64,000 bases of DNA, taken from Deltaproteobacteria bacterium (GTDB taxonomy: Bacteria; Desulfobacterota; Desulfobacteria; Desulfobacterales; Desulfosarcinaceae). This document shows, piece after piece, positions 24,747-32,701 of the stretch. Below the pieces are notes generated by a model, which ran no database searches, was not told the origin of the DNA, and saw only the letters and a program-made list of their open reading frames with translations. The translations under genes and the position numbers were made by a program. Within the stretch, counting starts at the first letter, position 1; every line of letters starts with the position of its first letter. The stretch covers positions 186,001-250,000 of the forward strand of contig JAKALP010000001.1 in assembly GCA_021824175.1 (NCBI GenBank). The letters run 5' to 3'.

Positions 24747-27023
24747 ATGGCCATGGCGCAAAATACATTCACCGATGCAAGCCCCGACTCCTTCCCCTTG
24801 CCTTTGGCGAATGTGGATGCGCAGGCCATTAAACGGGCCGTCGAAGCGGTCACCGATCTCAATATCGCTCGCAAAAACCTGCTCATTTATCCCGCCTCCC
24901 ACGAACAAGTTCAACGCAGCGTGCAGCGCGCTTTTGAACGGATGAAAGGGATCGCCTCGCGCCTGGCGCCCTTCACATTGACGGTCCTTTCCGAGCGGCT
25001 GGCCATTGGCTCTCATCTGTTGGAGGAAAAAGGCGTCGCCATCAAGGAGATGGCTCAAACCTTCAAACAGCGCAGTGTCGCTGCCATAACCTTCCTGCCT
25101 GAATTGGGCCAGGAGGAGTTGCTCGATCTTTTAAAATTCTTGGCAGCGGAGCCCGATCGGACCAAAACCGACGTCGGTCTCACCAACCTCCAGGGGTTGA
25201 CCCATATTCTATTGCATGCAGTGGACTACAGCAAATTGCACCTGACGATCGAAGATCAAGTGCAACGCCACAAAGGGCCGGCCAAGGAGACCGCCCCCTG
25301 GAACCTTTTTGTTTCCCAATTGTCGGCCGGGACCGCGGCTGGCCCCGTCGAAACAGCGCTCAGCAGCCAAACCCTATTCGATAGCCGGCAGATGGCCGAA
25401 ATGCTGAATACGCGTCAAGTGGACCCCGGCCAGGCGGTAGCCTATTATCGAACCATAATGGCCGATTATATGAAGCAGGTCTCCACCAGCAAGACGCCCA
25501 AGGCCATCTCCGGCCTGGCCTTGGAGCGGTTTAACCGTCTGCTCAAGGAGCTGCATCCCGATCTGCAACAGCAATTTCTGGCGGTGGCCTTTGATCAATG
25601 GGTCAAGCATGATGATCCGGATGGCCTCGGTGGATTGGCGGGCGGGATGGAAGACCGGCTGGTGGTAACCATGCTGCGACAGGCCAATGCCCAAGGCAAG
25701 CGCATTTCCCCTTCATTGATGGCCTTCGTGAAGAAGATGGCACCGTTATCCGGCCGTCCGGCCTCCAAACCGCATTCCGGCCGTCGCGCCGATACCCGCC
25801 AAAAGGTTCAAACCCTGCTGAACAAGGAAGATTATGAAAGCTACGTGGACGACTCCTATGATGGTCTGCTGCAACAGCTTTCAAAGGATATGGCGCCGGA
25901 CGATACCTCTTCGGAAATGGCGGCACTGAAAAGTGAGATGCTCGATTTCCTGGAGGAGCAACAACTGGCCGCCAGAGTGGGCGCGGCCCTTGAAAGCCTG
26001 ATGAGGGCCAGCATCGATGTGGAGGAGTACCGCGATTGGGCCCGGCAGTTGACCTTCATGCTCGATGACATGATCATCATGGGCGCTTACGGACCGCTGT
26101 TGGATCTGCTTTCGGCGGTTCAACTGCAATGCCGCGGCTATGCTGATTCGGAACGCGCCAAAATCTGCGCTCTGGTATTGGACCATTTCCATTCCACCTC
26201 TTTTTTGGCCACCGCCATGGCCTCGCTGAACAAGGAAGTAGCCAAGGTTGATCCCAAGGCCTTGACCTTGCTGGAGCGATTGGGCGAACCGGCGATTGCC
26301 GAAGCCATGGAGTTCCTGAGCACCCAAGAGACCATTGACCCGCACTGCGCGGTCTTTGTCTTTTTGCAACAATGCGAGTCCCTGGTCATCGAGGAGGCCC
26401 TGGAGCGCCTGCGTGATCCGCGCCCCCGGGTGATTTGTCGTACCCTGGAACTGATCCGGATTCTGGGACAAAACTTCGGAGCCGAGGGGATCCGAAAGCT
26501 GTTGGCCCATGAAGATCCCAATGTGCGACTGGAAGCGTTGGCCAGCTTGCTGCATTTCAATAACCCCTGGGGAGTGGTGCATCTGCGGGAAATATTGACC
26601 GGCCCCTGGTCTGAGGCGGTCTCGCAGGCCATGCAAATCGCCGGCACCTACAAAGTCAAGGAGGTGGTGCCGCTTTTGGTCGGCATGGTGGAGCGCATTG
26701 GGCCGGTGGGACCGGATATGGCCCGCCGGGAAGCGGCCTTGCGCACTTTGGGGGCCATTGGCGATAGCCAGGCCCTGGCGTCGCTGACCCGTATCGCCCG
26801 CCGCCGCTGGTCCATCTCCCACAAGCATCTGGTTCAACTCAAACGGGTGCTTTTTGAATCTTTGGAAGGCTATGAATTTGGATCGGTTAAAGAGCTGCTT
26901 CATTTGGGCCTCAAGCAAAAGGACCATCTGATTGCTTCCACCTGTTGGCGATTGTTGAAGAAGAATCCTGGCGATGATGAAAAGCTGAAGACCCTCGGCG
27001 CTCAGCGGACCCTTTCCCATTGA
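24747..27023 (+). CDS. HEAT-repeat protein with HD-GYP-associated N-terminal domain
   Basis: About 758 residues. Residues 25-160 (LLIYPASHEQVQRSV, LTVLSERLAIGSHLL, ITFLPELGQEELLDLL) are clearly related to the N-terminus of the HD-GYP protein encoded next. The middle is mostly helical. Residues about 560-690 contain HEAT/PBS-lyase repeats (DPRPRVICRTLELIRILG; HEDPNVRLEALASLLHFN). No catalytic motif is visible, so it is likely a scaffold or partner. The stop (TGA, 27021-27023) is one base before the ATG of the HD-GYP gene, so the two are translated together. The start could also be the ATG at 24753. Confidence 0.75.
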   Translation: MAMAQNTFTDASPDSFPLPLANVDAQAIKRAVEAVTDLNIARKNLLIYPASHEQVQRSVQRAFERMKGIASRLAPFTLTVLSERLAIGSHLLEEKGVAIKEMAQTFKQRSVAAITFLPELGQEELLDLLKFLAAEPDRTKTDVGLTNLQGLTHILLHAVDYSKLHLTIEDQVQRHKGPAKETAPWNLFVSQLSAGTAAGPVETALSSQTLFDSRQMAEMLNTRQVDPGQAVAYYRTIMADYMKQVSTSKTPKAISGLALERFNRLLKELHPDLQQQFLAVAFDQWVKHDDPDGLGGLAGGMEDRLVVTMLRQANAQGKRISPSLMAFVKKMAPLSGRPASKPHSGRRADTRQKVQTLLNKEDYESYVDDSYDGLLQQLSKDMAPDDTSSEMAALKSEMLDFLEEQQLAARVGAALESLMRASIDVEEYRDWARQLTFMLDDMIIMGAYGPLLDLLSAVQLQCRGYADSERAKICALVLDHFHSTSFLATAMASLNKEVAKVDPKALTLLERLGEPAIAEAMEFLSTQETIDPHCAVFVFLQQCESLVIEEALERLRDPRPRVICRTLELIRILGQNFGAEGIRKLLAHEDPNVRLEALASLLHFNNPWGVVHLREILTGPWSEAVSQAMQIAGTYKVKEVVPLLVGMVERIGPVGPDMARREAALRTLGAIGDSQALASLTRIARRRWSISHKHLVQLKRVLFESLEGYEFGSVKELLHLGLKQKDHLIASTCWRLLKKNPGDDEKLKTLGAQRTLSH

Positions 27024-27024
27024 G

Positions 27025-28167
27025 ATGACAGCCATGCAAGATGCCTTCGGCGGACCCAATTCGATCCTCAGCGTGATCATCCACCTCCATGCGGCCATTG
27101 CCAATACCCGCTTGTACACCAGCGGTCATCCCCAAGTGACCCGTTATTTGGAAGGAGCACACGCGGAGCTGGCGCGTTTGTTGGGTAAGCGGTCGGAACT
27201 TACCCTGCTGAATTTGGACCAGGAGCTGGTGGTGGATCAGCAGCCATTGACCCCCAAAACAGCGCATAGCGTCCAATTTGCCCAACTGCTGCGCCGCGCC
27301 GGAGTGGAGCACATCTCTTTTCTTCCTGGCGTCACATTGGCCGAGCTGACCCAATTGGCCAGCGAACTGGCCGCGGATGACCAGCGGGGCGTGCGCAGCA
27401 CCGAAGCCATTAAGGTGGGCAAGGTAGAGGTACTAGTGGTGCCCACCGACGATCAGATCATCAGCGCCGAAACCCAGGCGCGCATCGAAAACATGGAGAT
27501 GATCCGGGAACGCTCCATGGACCATTTCAAGGAGCTCTACCATCTGATCCGATCCAACAAGCAAGCGCCGGTCCTGGGTTTGGAAGAGATTGTTCAGGCC
27601 TTTATCCGGGGCATCGGCAACAACCTGCCGCCGCTGCAAGTGCTGGCTACGCTTAAAAGCTCCGACGAGTATACCTTTACCCATGCCGTCAATGTCTGCA
27701 TTCTGACCATGGCCCAAGCCGAAGCTCTGGGCATCAGCGGCCGGCCGCTTTATGACATCGGCATCGCGGCCTCATTGCACGACGCCGGCAAAGTCTTTGT
27801 GCCCGAAGACATTCTCAACAAACCCGGCAAGCTCACCGAACAGGAGTGGGCCTACATGCGCAACCACACCATTCGCGGCGCCCGCCAGATTCTTCGCATG
27901 GACGGTCTGCCCAAGCTGGCTTTTCTCGGCGCGCTGGAGCATCATATCCGGTATGACGGCACGGGTTATCCGGCCTTGAGCAATTGGAGACCCAATGTAA
28001 TCAGCCAGATGATCGCTATCGCCGATATGTTCGATGCCATGCGTACCCGCCGCCCCTATCAAGCGCCCAAACCCGATGCTCAGATTATCGACATCTTACG
28101 CAAGGACAGCGGCACCATGTTCAATCCGGTGCTGGTGAAAAATTTTGTGCGGCTGATCAGACGCTGA
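27025..28167 (+). CDS. HD-GYP domain phosphodiesterase (c-di-GMP)
   Basis: 380 residues. N-terminal domain (about 15-130: RLYTSGHPQVTRYL, LTLLNLDQELVVDQQPL, ISFLPGVTLAELTQLA) is shared with the preceding gene. The C-terminal half is HD-GYP: THAVNVCILTMAQAEALG, SLHDAGKVFVPEDILNKPG (the HD), RNHTIRGARQIL, and EHHIRYDGTGYP (HHxxxDGxGYP). These residues bind the metals, so it should hydrolyse cyclic di-GMP. The start codon follows the previous stop by one base with little Shine-Dalgarno, indicating translational coupling. Confidence 0.9.
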   Translation: MTAMQDAFGGPNSILSVIIHLHAAIANTRLYTSGHPQVTRYLEGAHAELARLLGKRSELTLLNLDQELVVDQQPLTPKTAHSVQFAQLLRRAGVEHISFLPGVTLAELTQLASELAADDQRGVRSTEAIKVGKVEVLVVPTDDQIISAETQARIENMEMIRERSMDHFKELYHLIRSNKQAPVLGLEEIVQAFIRGIGNNLPPLQVLATLKSSDEYTFTHAVNVCILTMAQAEALGISGRPLYDIGIAASLHDAGKVFVPEDILNKPGKLTEQEWAYMRNHTIRGARQILRMDGLPKLAFLGALEHHIRYDGTGYPALSNWRPNVISQMIAIADMFDAMRTRRPYQAPKPDAQIIDILRKDSGTMFNPVLVKNFVRLIRR

Positions 28168-28219
28168 GTGCTTACTCCATCCTCATATTTCAGGTGGAAA
28201 TCACCGCTTTCGTGCAGGC

Positions 28220-28255
28220 GTACGCGTGCTCGTACGCGTACGAGTACGAGTGCGA
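28220..28255 (+). repeat. Hexamer tandem array (GTACGC/GTACGA)
   Basis: Six consecutive units: GTACGC, GTGCTC, GTACGC, GTACGA, GTACGA, GTGCGA. It lies 53 bases after the HD-GYP stop and 165 before fumarase. A 44-codon ATG frame at 28271 lies after it, with a fair AAGGGAG site, but its product is not recognisable and I do not call it. Confidence 0.7.
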
Positions 28256-28419
28256 TAAGGGAGAGACCTCATGATTCATGCAACAGCCGTGACTTACACA
28301 CGCCGCCAAGTCCCCTCTCGAACCCATTGGGCATCTATGTTATACGACCCCAATACGTTTGGCTGGCACCACAAAGAACCAAGCCACACCATCCATAAAT
28401 GTTGATAGGAGATTCAGTA

Positions 28420-30027
28420 ATGACGCAATTTGTATTTCAATCCATGTTTCCCATGGGAGCAGATGATACTCCCTATCGTCACTTAAGCGCCGACTATGTG
28501 AGCAGCGCCCAGTTTGAAGGTCGCCAGATTCTCAAGGTGGCCCCCGAGGGCTTGACCCTGTTGGCGGAGCAGGGGTTGAAGGATATCTCCCACTTCTACC
28601 GTCCCGGCCACCTGAAGCAATTGGCTCAGATCTTGGAAGACAGCCAGAGTTCACCCAACGACCGCTATGTGGCCCTGGAGCTGCTCAAGAACGCCATGAT
28701 CGCGGCCGAGGGAGAGTTTCCCATGTGCCAGGACACCGGCACGGCCATCATCATCGGCAAAAAGGGCCAGCAGGTTTGGACTGGCGGCCATGATGAGGCG
28801 GCCCTGGCCGAGGGCGTCTTCAATGCCTATACCCGCAACAATCTGCGTTACTCCCAGAACGCTCCGCTGAGCATGTATGCCGAAAAAAACACCGGCTGCA
28901 ACTTGCCGGCCCAGATCGAACTCTATGCCGTGGACGGTGATACATACAGCTTTCTGATGCTGGCCAAGGGCGGCGGCTCGGCCAACAAGACCTATCTCTA
29001 CCAGGAGACCAAGGCCGTGCTCACGCCGGCCACCCTGGTGCCGTTTCTGGTGACCAAGATGAAGAGTCTGGGTACCGCCGCCTGCCCGCCCTATCATCTG
29101 GCCGTGGTCATTGGTGGGACTTCGGCCGAGATGACTTTGAAGACTGTCAAGCTGGCCTCGGCCAAGTACTTGGACCATCTGCCGGCGCAGGGCGGGCCCG
29201 GCGGCCATGCTTTCCGCGACCTGGAGATCGAGGCCGAGCTGCTGGAACGCTCGCGCCAGTTGGGCATCGGGGCCCAGTTCGGCGGCAAATACTTCTGCCT
29301 GGATGTGCGCGTGATCCGCTTGCCGCGCCACGGGGCCTCATGCCCCATTGGCATCGGCGTGAGTTGCAGCGCGGATCGCAACATCAAGGCCAAGATCAAT
29401 GCCCAGGGGATTTTTCTGGAACAACTGGAAACCGATCCGGTGCGCTATTTACCGCAACCGGCCGCGGCCGAAGAAGCGGCCGTCAGCCTGGATTTGAATC
29501 AACCCATGGATCGAATCCGCGCCACCCTGAGCCAATATCCGGTGGCTACCCGCTTGCGGCTCAACGGCACTTTGATTGTGGCCAGGGATATCGCCCACGC
29601 CAAGCTCAAGGAACGCCTGGACAGCGGCCAGGGGCTGCCTCAATACTTTAAGGATCACATCATCTACTATGCTGGACCGGCCAAAACGCCGCCAGGCTAT
29701 GCTTCCGGCTCATTCGGCCCCACCACCGCCGGCCGCATGGATGCCTATGTGCCCATTTTCCAGGCCCAAGGCGCTTCCATGGTGATGCTGGCCAAGGGCA
29801 ATCGTTCGTCTGTGGTCACCGAAGCGTGCAAGAAATACGGCGGCTTTTACCTGGGTTCCATCGGCGGCCCGGCGGCTCGCCTGGGCCGGGATTGCATCAC
29901 CCGCATGGAGCTGGTGGAGTTCCCTGAACTGGGAATGGAAGCCATCTACAAAATTACGGTCAAGGATTTTCCGGCCTTCATCCTAGTGGACGACAAGGGC
30001 AATGATTTTTTTAGCGGGTTGCTTTGA
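28420..30027 (+). CDS. fumA: Fumarate hydratase, class I (iron-sulfur)
   Basis: 535 residues, fused alpha and beta parts, as in the one-chain FumA/FumB form. It interconverts fumarate and malate with a [4Fe-4S] cluster. Cysteines that fit the cluster: [25 protein letters not shown] and [26 protein letters not shown] and [10 protein letters not shown]-type segments are conserved, and the C-terminal beta domain has [13 protein letters not shown] and [11 protein letters not shown]. The ATG at 28420 follows AGGAGA. In this organism it would serve the citric-acid-cycle segment used in acetate or lactate oxidation, or fumarate metabolism. Confidence 0.93.
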   Translation: MTQFVFQSMFPMGADDTPYRHLSADYVSSAQFEGRQILKVAPEGLTLLAEQGLKDISHFYRPGHLKQLAQILEDSQSSPNDRYVALELLKNAMIAAEGEFPMCQDTGTAIIIGKKGQQVWTGGHDEAALAEGVFNAYTRNNLRYSQNAPLSMYAEKNTGCNLPAQIELYAVDGDTYSFLMLAKGGGSANKTYLYQETKAVLTPATLVPFLVTKMKSLGTAACPPYHLAVVIGGTSAEMTLKTVKLASAKYLDHLPAQGGPGGHAFRDLEIEAELLERSRQLGIGAQFGGKYFCLDVRVIRLPRHGASCPIGIGVSCSADRNIKAKINAQGIFLEQLETDPVRYLPQPAAAEEAAVSLDLNQPMDRIRATLSQYPVATRLRLNGTLIVARDIAHAKLKERLDSGQGLPQYFKDHIIYYAGPAKTPPGYASGSFGPTTAGRMDAYVPIFQAQGASMVMLAKGNRSSVVTEACKKYGGFYLGSIGGPAARLGRDCITRMELVEFPELGMEAIYKITVKDFPAFILVDDKGNDFFSGLL

Positions 30028-30093
30028 TGCCCGGGCTTTATTTTTTTGCAAAACGGCCGAAAATGGTTAATTGGTGAGGGGGCTGTTGGATTG

Positions 30094-30237
30094 AAGGCAC
30101 AAAGGGGCAAAGGCACAGAGGGGCAAAGGGACTAAGGGACAAAGGGACTGAGGGACTGAGGGTCTGAGGGACAAAGGGACTGAGGGACAAAGGCACAAAG
30201 GCACAGAGGGTCAAAGGGACTGAGGGGCTAAGGGACA
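30094..30237 (+). repeat. Octamer tandem array, RAGGGACW family (18 units)
   Basis: Exactly 18 units of 8 bases, such as AAGGCACA, GAGGGGCA, AAGGGACT, GAGGGACA, with variation mainly at positions 1, 5 and 8. It separates fumarase from the acyl-CoA synthetase gene. The minus-strand frame across it is a product of the period, not a gene. Sister arrays lie at 49390-49444 and 50763-50858. Confidence 0.9.
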
Positions 30238-30290
30238 TAGCTATTTAGGGAAGCAGAATTTATTATACTACTGACGGTCATTCGGAGATG

Positions 30291-30333
30291 GACTCCCTCT
30301 CCCCTGTGGGGTGTACAGACCGGGGTGAGGGGA
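30291..30333 (+). repeat. Dispersed GGGTGAGGGG element, copy 2
   Basis: CTCCCTCTCCCCTGTGGGG at the left and CCGGGGTGAGGGGAAG at the right, able to fold on itself. Follows the octamer array. Compare 5850-5878 and 49512-49553. Confidence 0.6.
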
Positions 30334-30413
30334 AGATCTATCCTTTAAATCGTATATTCGCTTTTTATATCCATATATAATTTACAGTTAAGCAATCAAA
30401 GAAAGTGAGAACC

Positions 30414-32564
30414 ATGAAAGATCTAGATGCCATTTTTTCGCCGCGGTCCGTGGCAGTGGTGGGTGCCTCAACCACACCAGGTAAAGTGGGGCATGACATT
30501 TTCGTCAACATTCTTAAAGGCGGGTATAAAGGGGTGCTTTATCCCGTCAACCCCGGCGCCGAGGCCATTGCCAGCGTGCGGGCCTACCCAAGCATCAAGG
30601 ACATTCCCTATCCGCTGGATCTGGCCATGATCATTGTGCCGCCCAAGGCCGCCATCGCCTCGGTCAAAGAGGCCATTGAAAAAGGGGTCAAAGGAGTAGT
30701 GATCGTCTCGGCCGGCTTCAAGGAAGTCGGGCCCGAGGGGTTGGCCATCGAGCGCCAGATCGTGGATATCTGCCGTGAGCACGGCGTGCGCCTGGTGGGA
30801 CCCAACTGCCTGGGTGTGATCAACCCCCTCACCGATGTTATGTTAAACGCCAGTTTTTCGGCCCGCATGCCCAAGGCTGGCAATGTCTCCTTCATCTCCC
30901 AGAGCGGCGCCTTGTGCACGGCGGTACTTGATTTTGCCACGGCCCGCGACTTTGGTTTCTCCAAGTTCATCTCCATCGGCAACAAGGCGGACGTGGATGA
31001 GGTGGATCTGCTCACCTATTTCCGCGATGATCCGGACACTGAAGTCATCATGATTTATGTGGAAGAACTTCAGCGCGGCCAGGAGTTCATCAAGATCGCC
31101 AAAGAGATCACCGGTGGCGACCGGCCCAAGCCCATCCTGGTGATCAAATCGGGGCGCACCAGCGCCGGGGCCCAGGCCGCGGCTTCCCATACCGGTTCTC
31201 TGGCCGGTTCCGAAGCGGTCTATGACGCCATCTTCGCCCAATCAGGCATCATCCGGGTGCAGAGCATCGACGAATTGTTCGATTTTGCCATTGCCTTTGC
31301 CTATAAAAATGAAAACGCCCTGGGCAAGCTGCGGCGCAAGGTGCCCCACGGCAACCGCGTGGCCATCGTCACCAATGCCGGCGGCCCCGGCATCGTGGCC
31401 ACCGACATGACGGTGGTTTCAGGTCTGGAACTGGCCCATTTCGGCGAAGAGACCGTGGAGGCCCTTAAGAGTTATCTGCCGGCCACGGCCAATGTGCACA
31501 ACCCGGTGGACATCATCGGCGATGCGGCCCAGGACCGCTACGAGAACGCCTTGGCCACCGTGATCAAGGACGAAAACGTGGACGGCGCCCTGGTTATTCT
31601 GACGCCCCAATCCATGACCAATGCCATTGGCACGGCCGAAGCCATCGTGCGTATCGCCAAACGCTCCCATAAGCCGATTTTGTGCTGCTTCATGGGCATC
31701 ATCGATGTATCGGCCGGCGTGAAGTATTTGCAGGAGCACGGCGTACCGGTCTATCCCTTCCCCGAACACACGGCCAAAGCTTTCGGCGCGCTTTATCGCT
31801 ACTCCAAGTGGCTCAACCGCCAGATTCTGGCGCCATTCAACCTGCAGCACGACAAAGAGAGCGCCAGGGAGATCATCCAGTCCAGCCTGGCCGCGGGTAA
31901 AAATTACCTGGGTGAGCTGGCCGGCATTCATCTGCTCAAAGCCTACGGCTTTACTGTGCTGCCCACAGTATTGGCCAAGGATGCGCAAAGCGCCGTGGCC
32001 GAAGCTGAGCGCATCGGCTATCCCGTGGCCATGAAGATCGTCTCGCCCCAGATTATCCACAAATCGGATGCCGGCGGTGTGAAGATCAATCTGGGTGACG
32101 AAGGGGCCGTGCGCAAAGCCTTTGACGATATCATCGCCAATGCCAAGGCGTTTAAGGCCGACGCCCAGATCGAGGGGGTTCTAATCCAGCAAATGGCGCC
32201 CAAGGGCCAGGAAGTTATTCTGGGTGCTAGCCGTTATCCCAAGTTCGGACACCTGTTGATGTACGGCTCGGGCGGCGTCTCGGTGGAAGTATTTAAGGAC
32301 GTCACCTTCCGCCTGGCGCCCATGACCCGCAACAGCGCCCGGCTCATGATCCGCGGCATCAAAGGGTTTGCTCTGCTCAATGGGTTCCGCGGCAAGCCCA
32401 AATGCGATCTGGCGGCTCTGGAAAAATTGCTGGTGGCGCTCTCGGACCTGGTAACCGACAACCCCGAGATCAAAGAGCTGGACATCAACCCGTTGCTGGT
32501 GCATCCTGAAGGAAAAGGGGCCACGGTGGCGGATTGCCGGTTTATTTTGGAAGCGTTGGCGTAG
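30414..32564 (+). CDS. Acyl-/acetyl-CoA synthetase, ADP-forming (alpha-beta fused)
   Basis: 716 residues. Residues 1-130 are a CoA-binding Rossmann domain (LDAIFSPRSVAVVGASTTPG), about 140-450 the flavodoxin-like succinyl-CoA-ligase domains (SQSGALCTAVLDFA, KSGRTSAGAQAAASHTGSLA, with the phospho-histidine in SHTG), and about 490-716 an ATP-grasp domain (GYPVAMKIVSPQIIHKSDAGG, then LLVHPEGKG). The enzyme makes acetate (or another acid) and ATP from acyl-CoA, ADP and phosphate, reversibly. ATG at 30414; an in-frame GTG at 30405 is possible. It is followed by an octamer array and the acetyl-CoA hydrolase gene. Confidence 0.92.
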   Translation: MKDLDAIFSPRSVAVVGASTTPGKVGHDIFVNILKGGYKGVLYPVNPGAEAIASVRAYPSIKDIPYPLDLAMIIVPPKAAIASVKEAIEKGVKGVVIVSAGFKEVGPEGLAIERQIVDICREHGVRLVGPNCLGVINPLTDVMLNASFSARMPKAGNVSFISQSGALCTAVLDFATARDFGFSKFISIGNKADVDEVDLLTYFRDDPDTEVIMIYVEELQRGQEFIKIAKEITGGDRPKPILVIKSGRTSAGAQAAASHTGSLAGSEAVYDAIFAQSGIIRVQSIDELFDFAIAFAYKNENALGKLRRKVPHGNRVAIVTNAGGPGIVATDMTVVSGLELAHFGEETVEALKSYLPATANVHNPVDIIGDAAQDRYENALATVIKDENVDGALVILTPQSMTNAIGTAEAIVRIAKRSHKPILCCFMGIIDVSAGVKYLQEHGVPVYPFPEHTAKAFGALYRYSKWLNRQILAPFNLQHDKESAREIIQSSLAAGKNYLGELAGIHLLKAYGFTVLPTVLAKDAQSAVAEAERIGYPVAMKIVSPQIIHKSDAGGVKINLGDEGAVRKAFDDIIANAKAFKADAQIEGVLIQQMAPKGQEVILGASRYPKFGHLLMYGSGGVSVEVFKDVTFRLAPMTRNSARLMIRGIKGFALLNGFRGKPKCDLAALEKLLVALSDLVTDNPEIKELDINPLLVHPEGKGATVADCRFILEALA

Positions 32565-32644
32565 CGGGATTCGTCAAATCGTTAGATGGGTTGAATCGTC
32601 TGATTCATTGAGGATGAGCTGTTCGTAGCCCTAAAATGTAAAAA

Positions 32645-32684
32645 GAATCAACGAATCGACGAATCAACCAATCAACGAATCAAC
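32645..32684 (+). repeat. Octamer tandem array, GAATCAAC family
   Basis: Five clean units: GAATCAAC, GAATCGAC, GAATCAAC, CAATCAAC, GAATCAAC, ending ten bases before the AGGAGG of the next gene. Decayed related bases lie further upstream to about 32575. Same octamer as at 1863-2020. Confidence 0.8.
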
Positions 32685-32701
32685 CAAACCAGGAGGTCTT
32701 C

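Noticed and set aside
28271-28405. 44-codon ATG frame before fumarase
   Set aside because: Fair ribosome-binding site but unrecognised product and no conservation test possible; not called.
30038-30238. Minus-strand frame rich in LSPSVPLSL
   Set aside because: It is the translation of the octamer array; the period gives the repeats. The same holds for the frames at 50741-50941 and the tail of 48967-49512.
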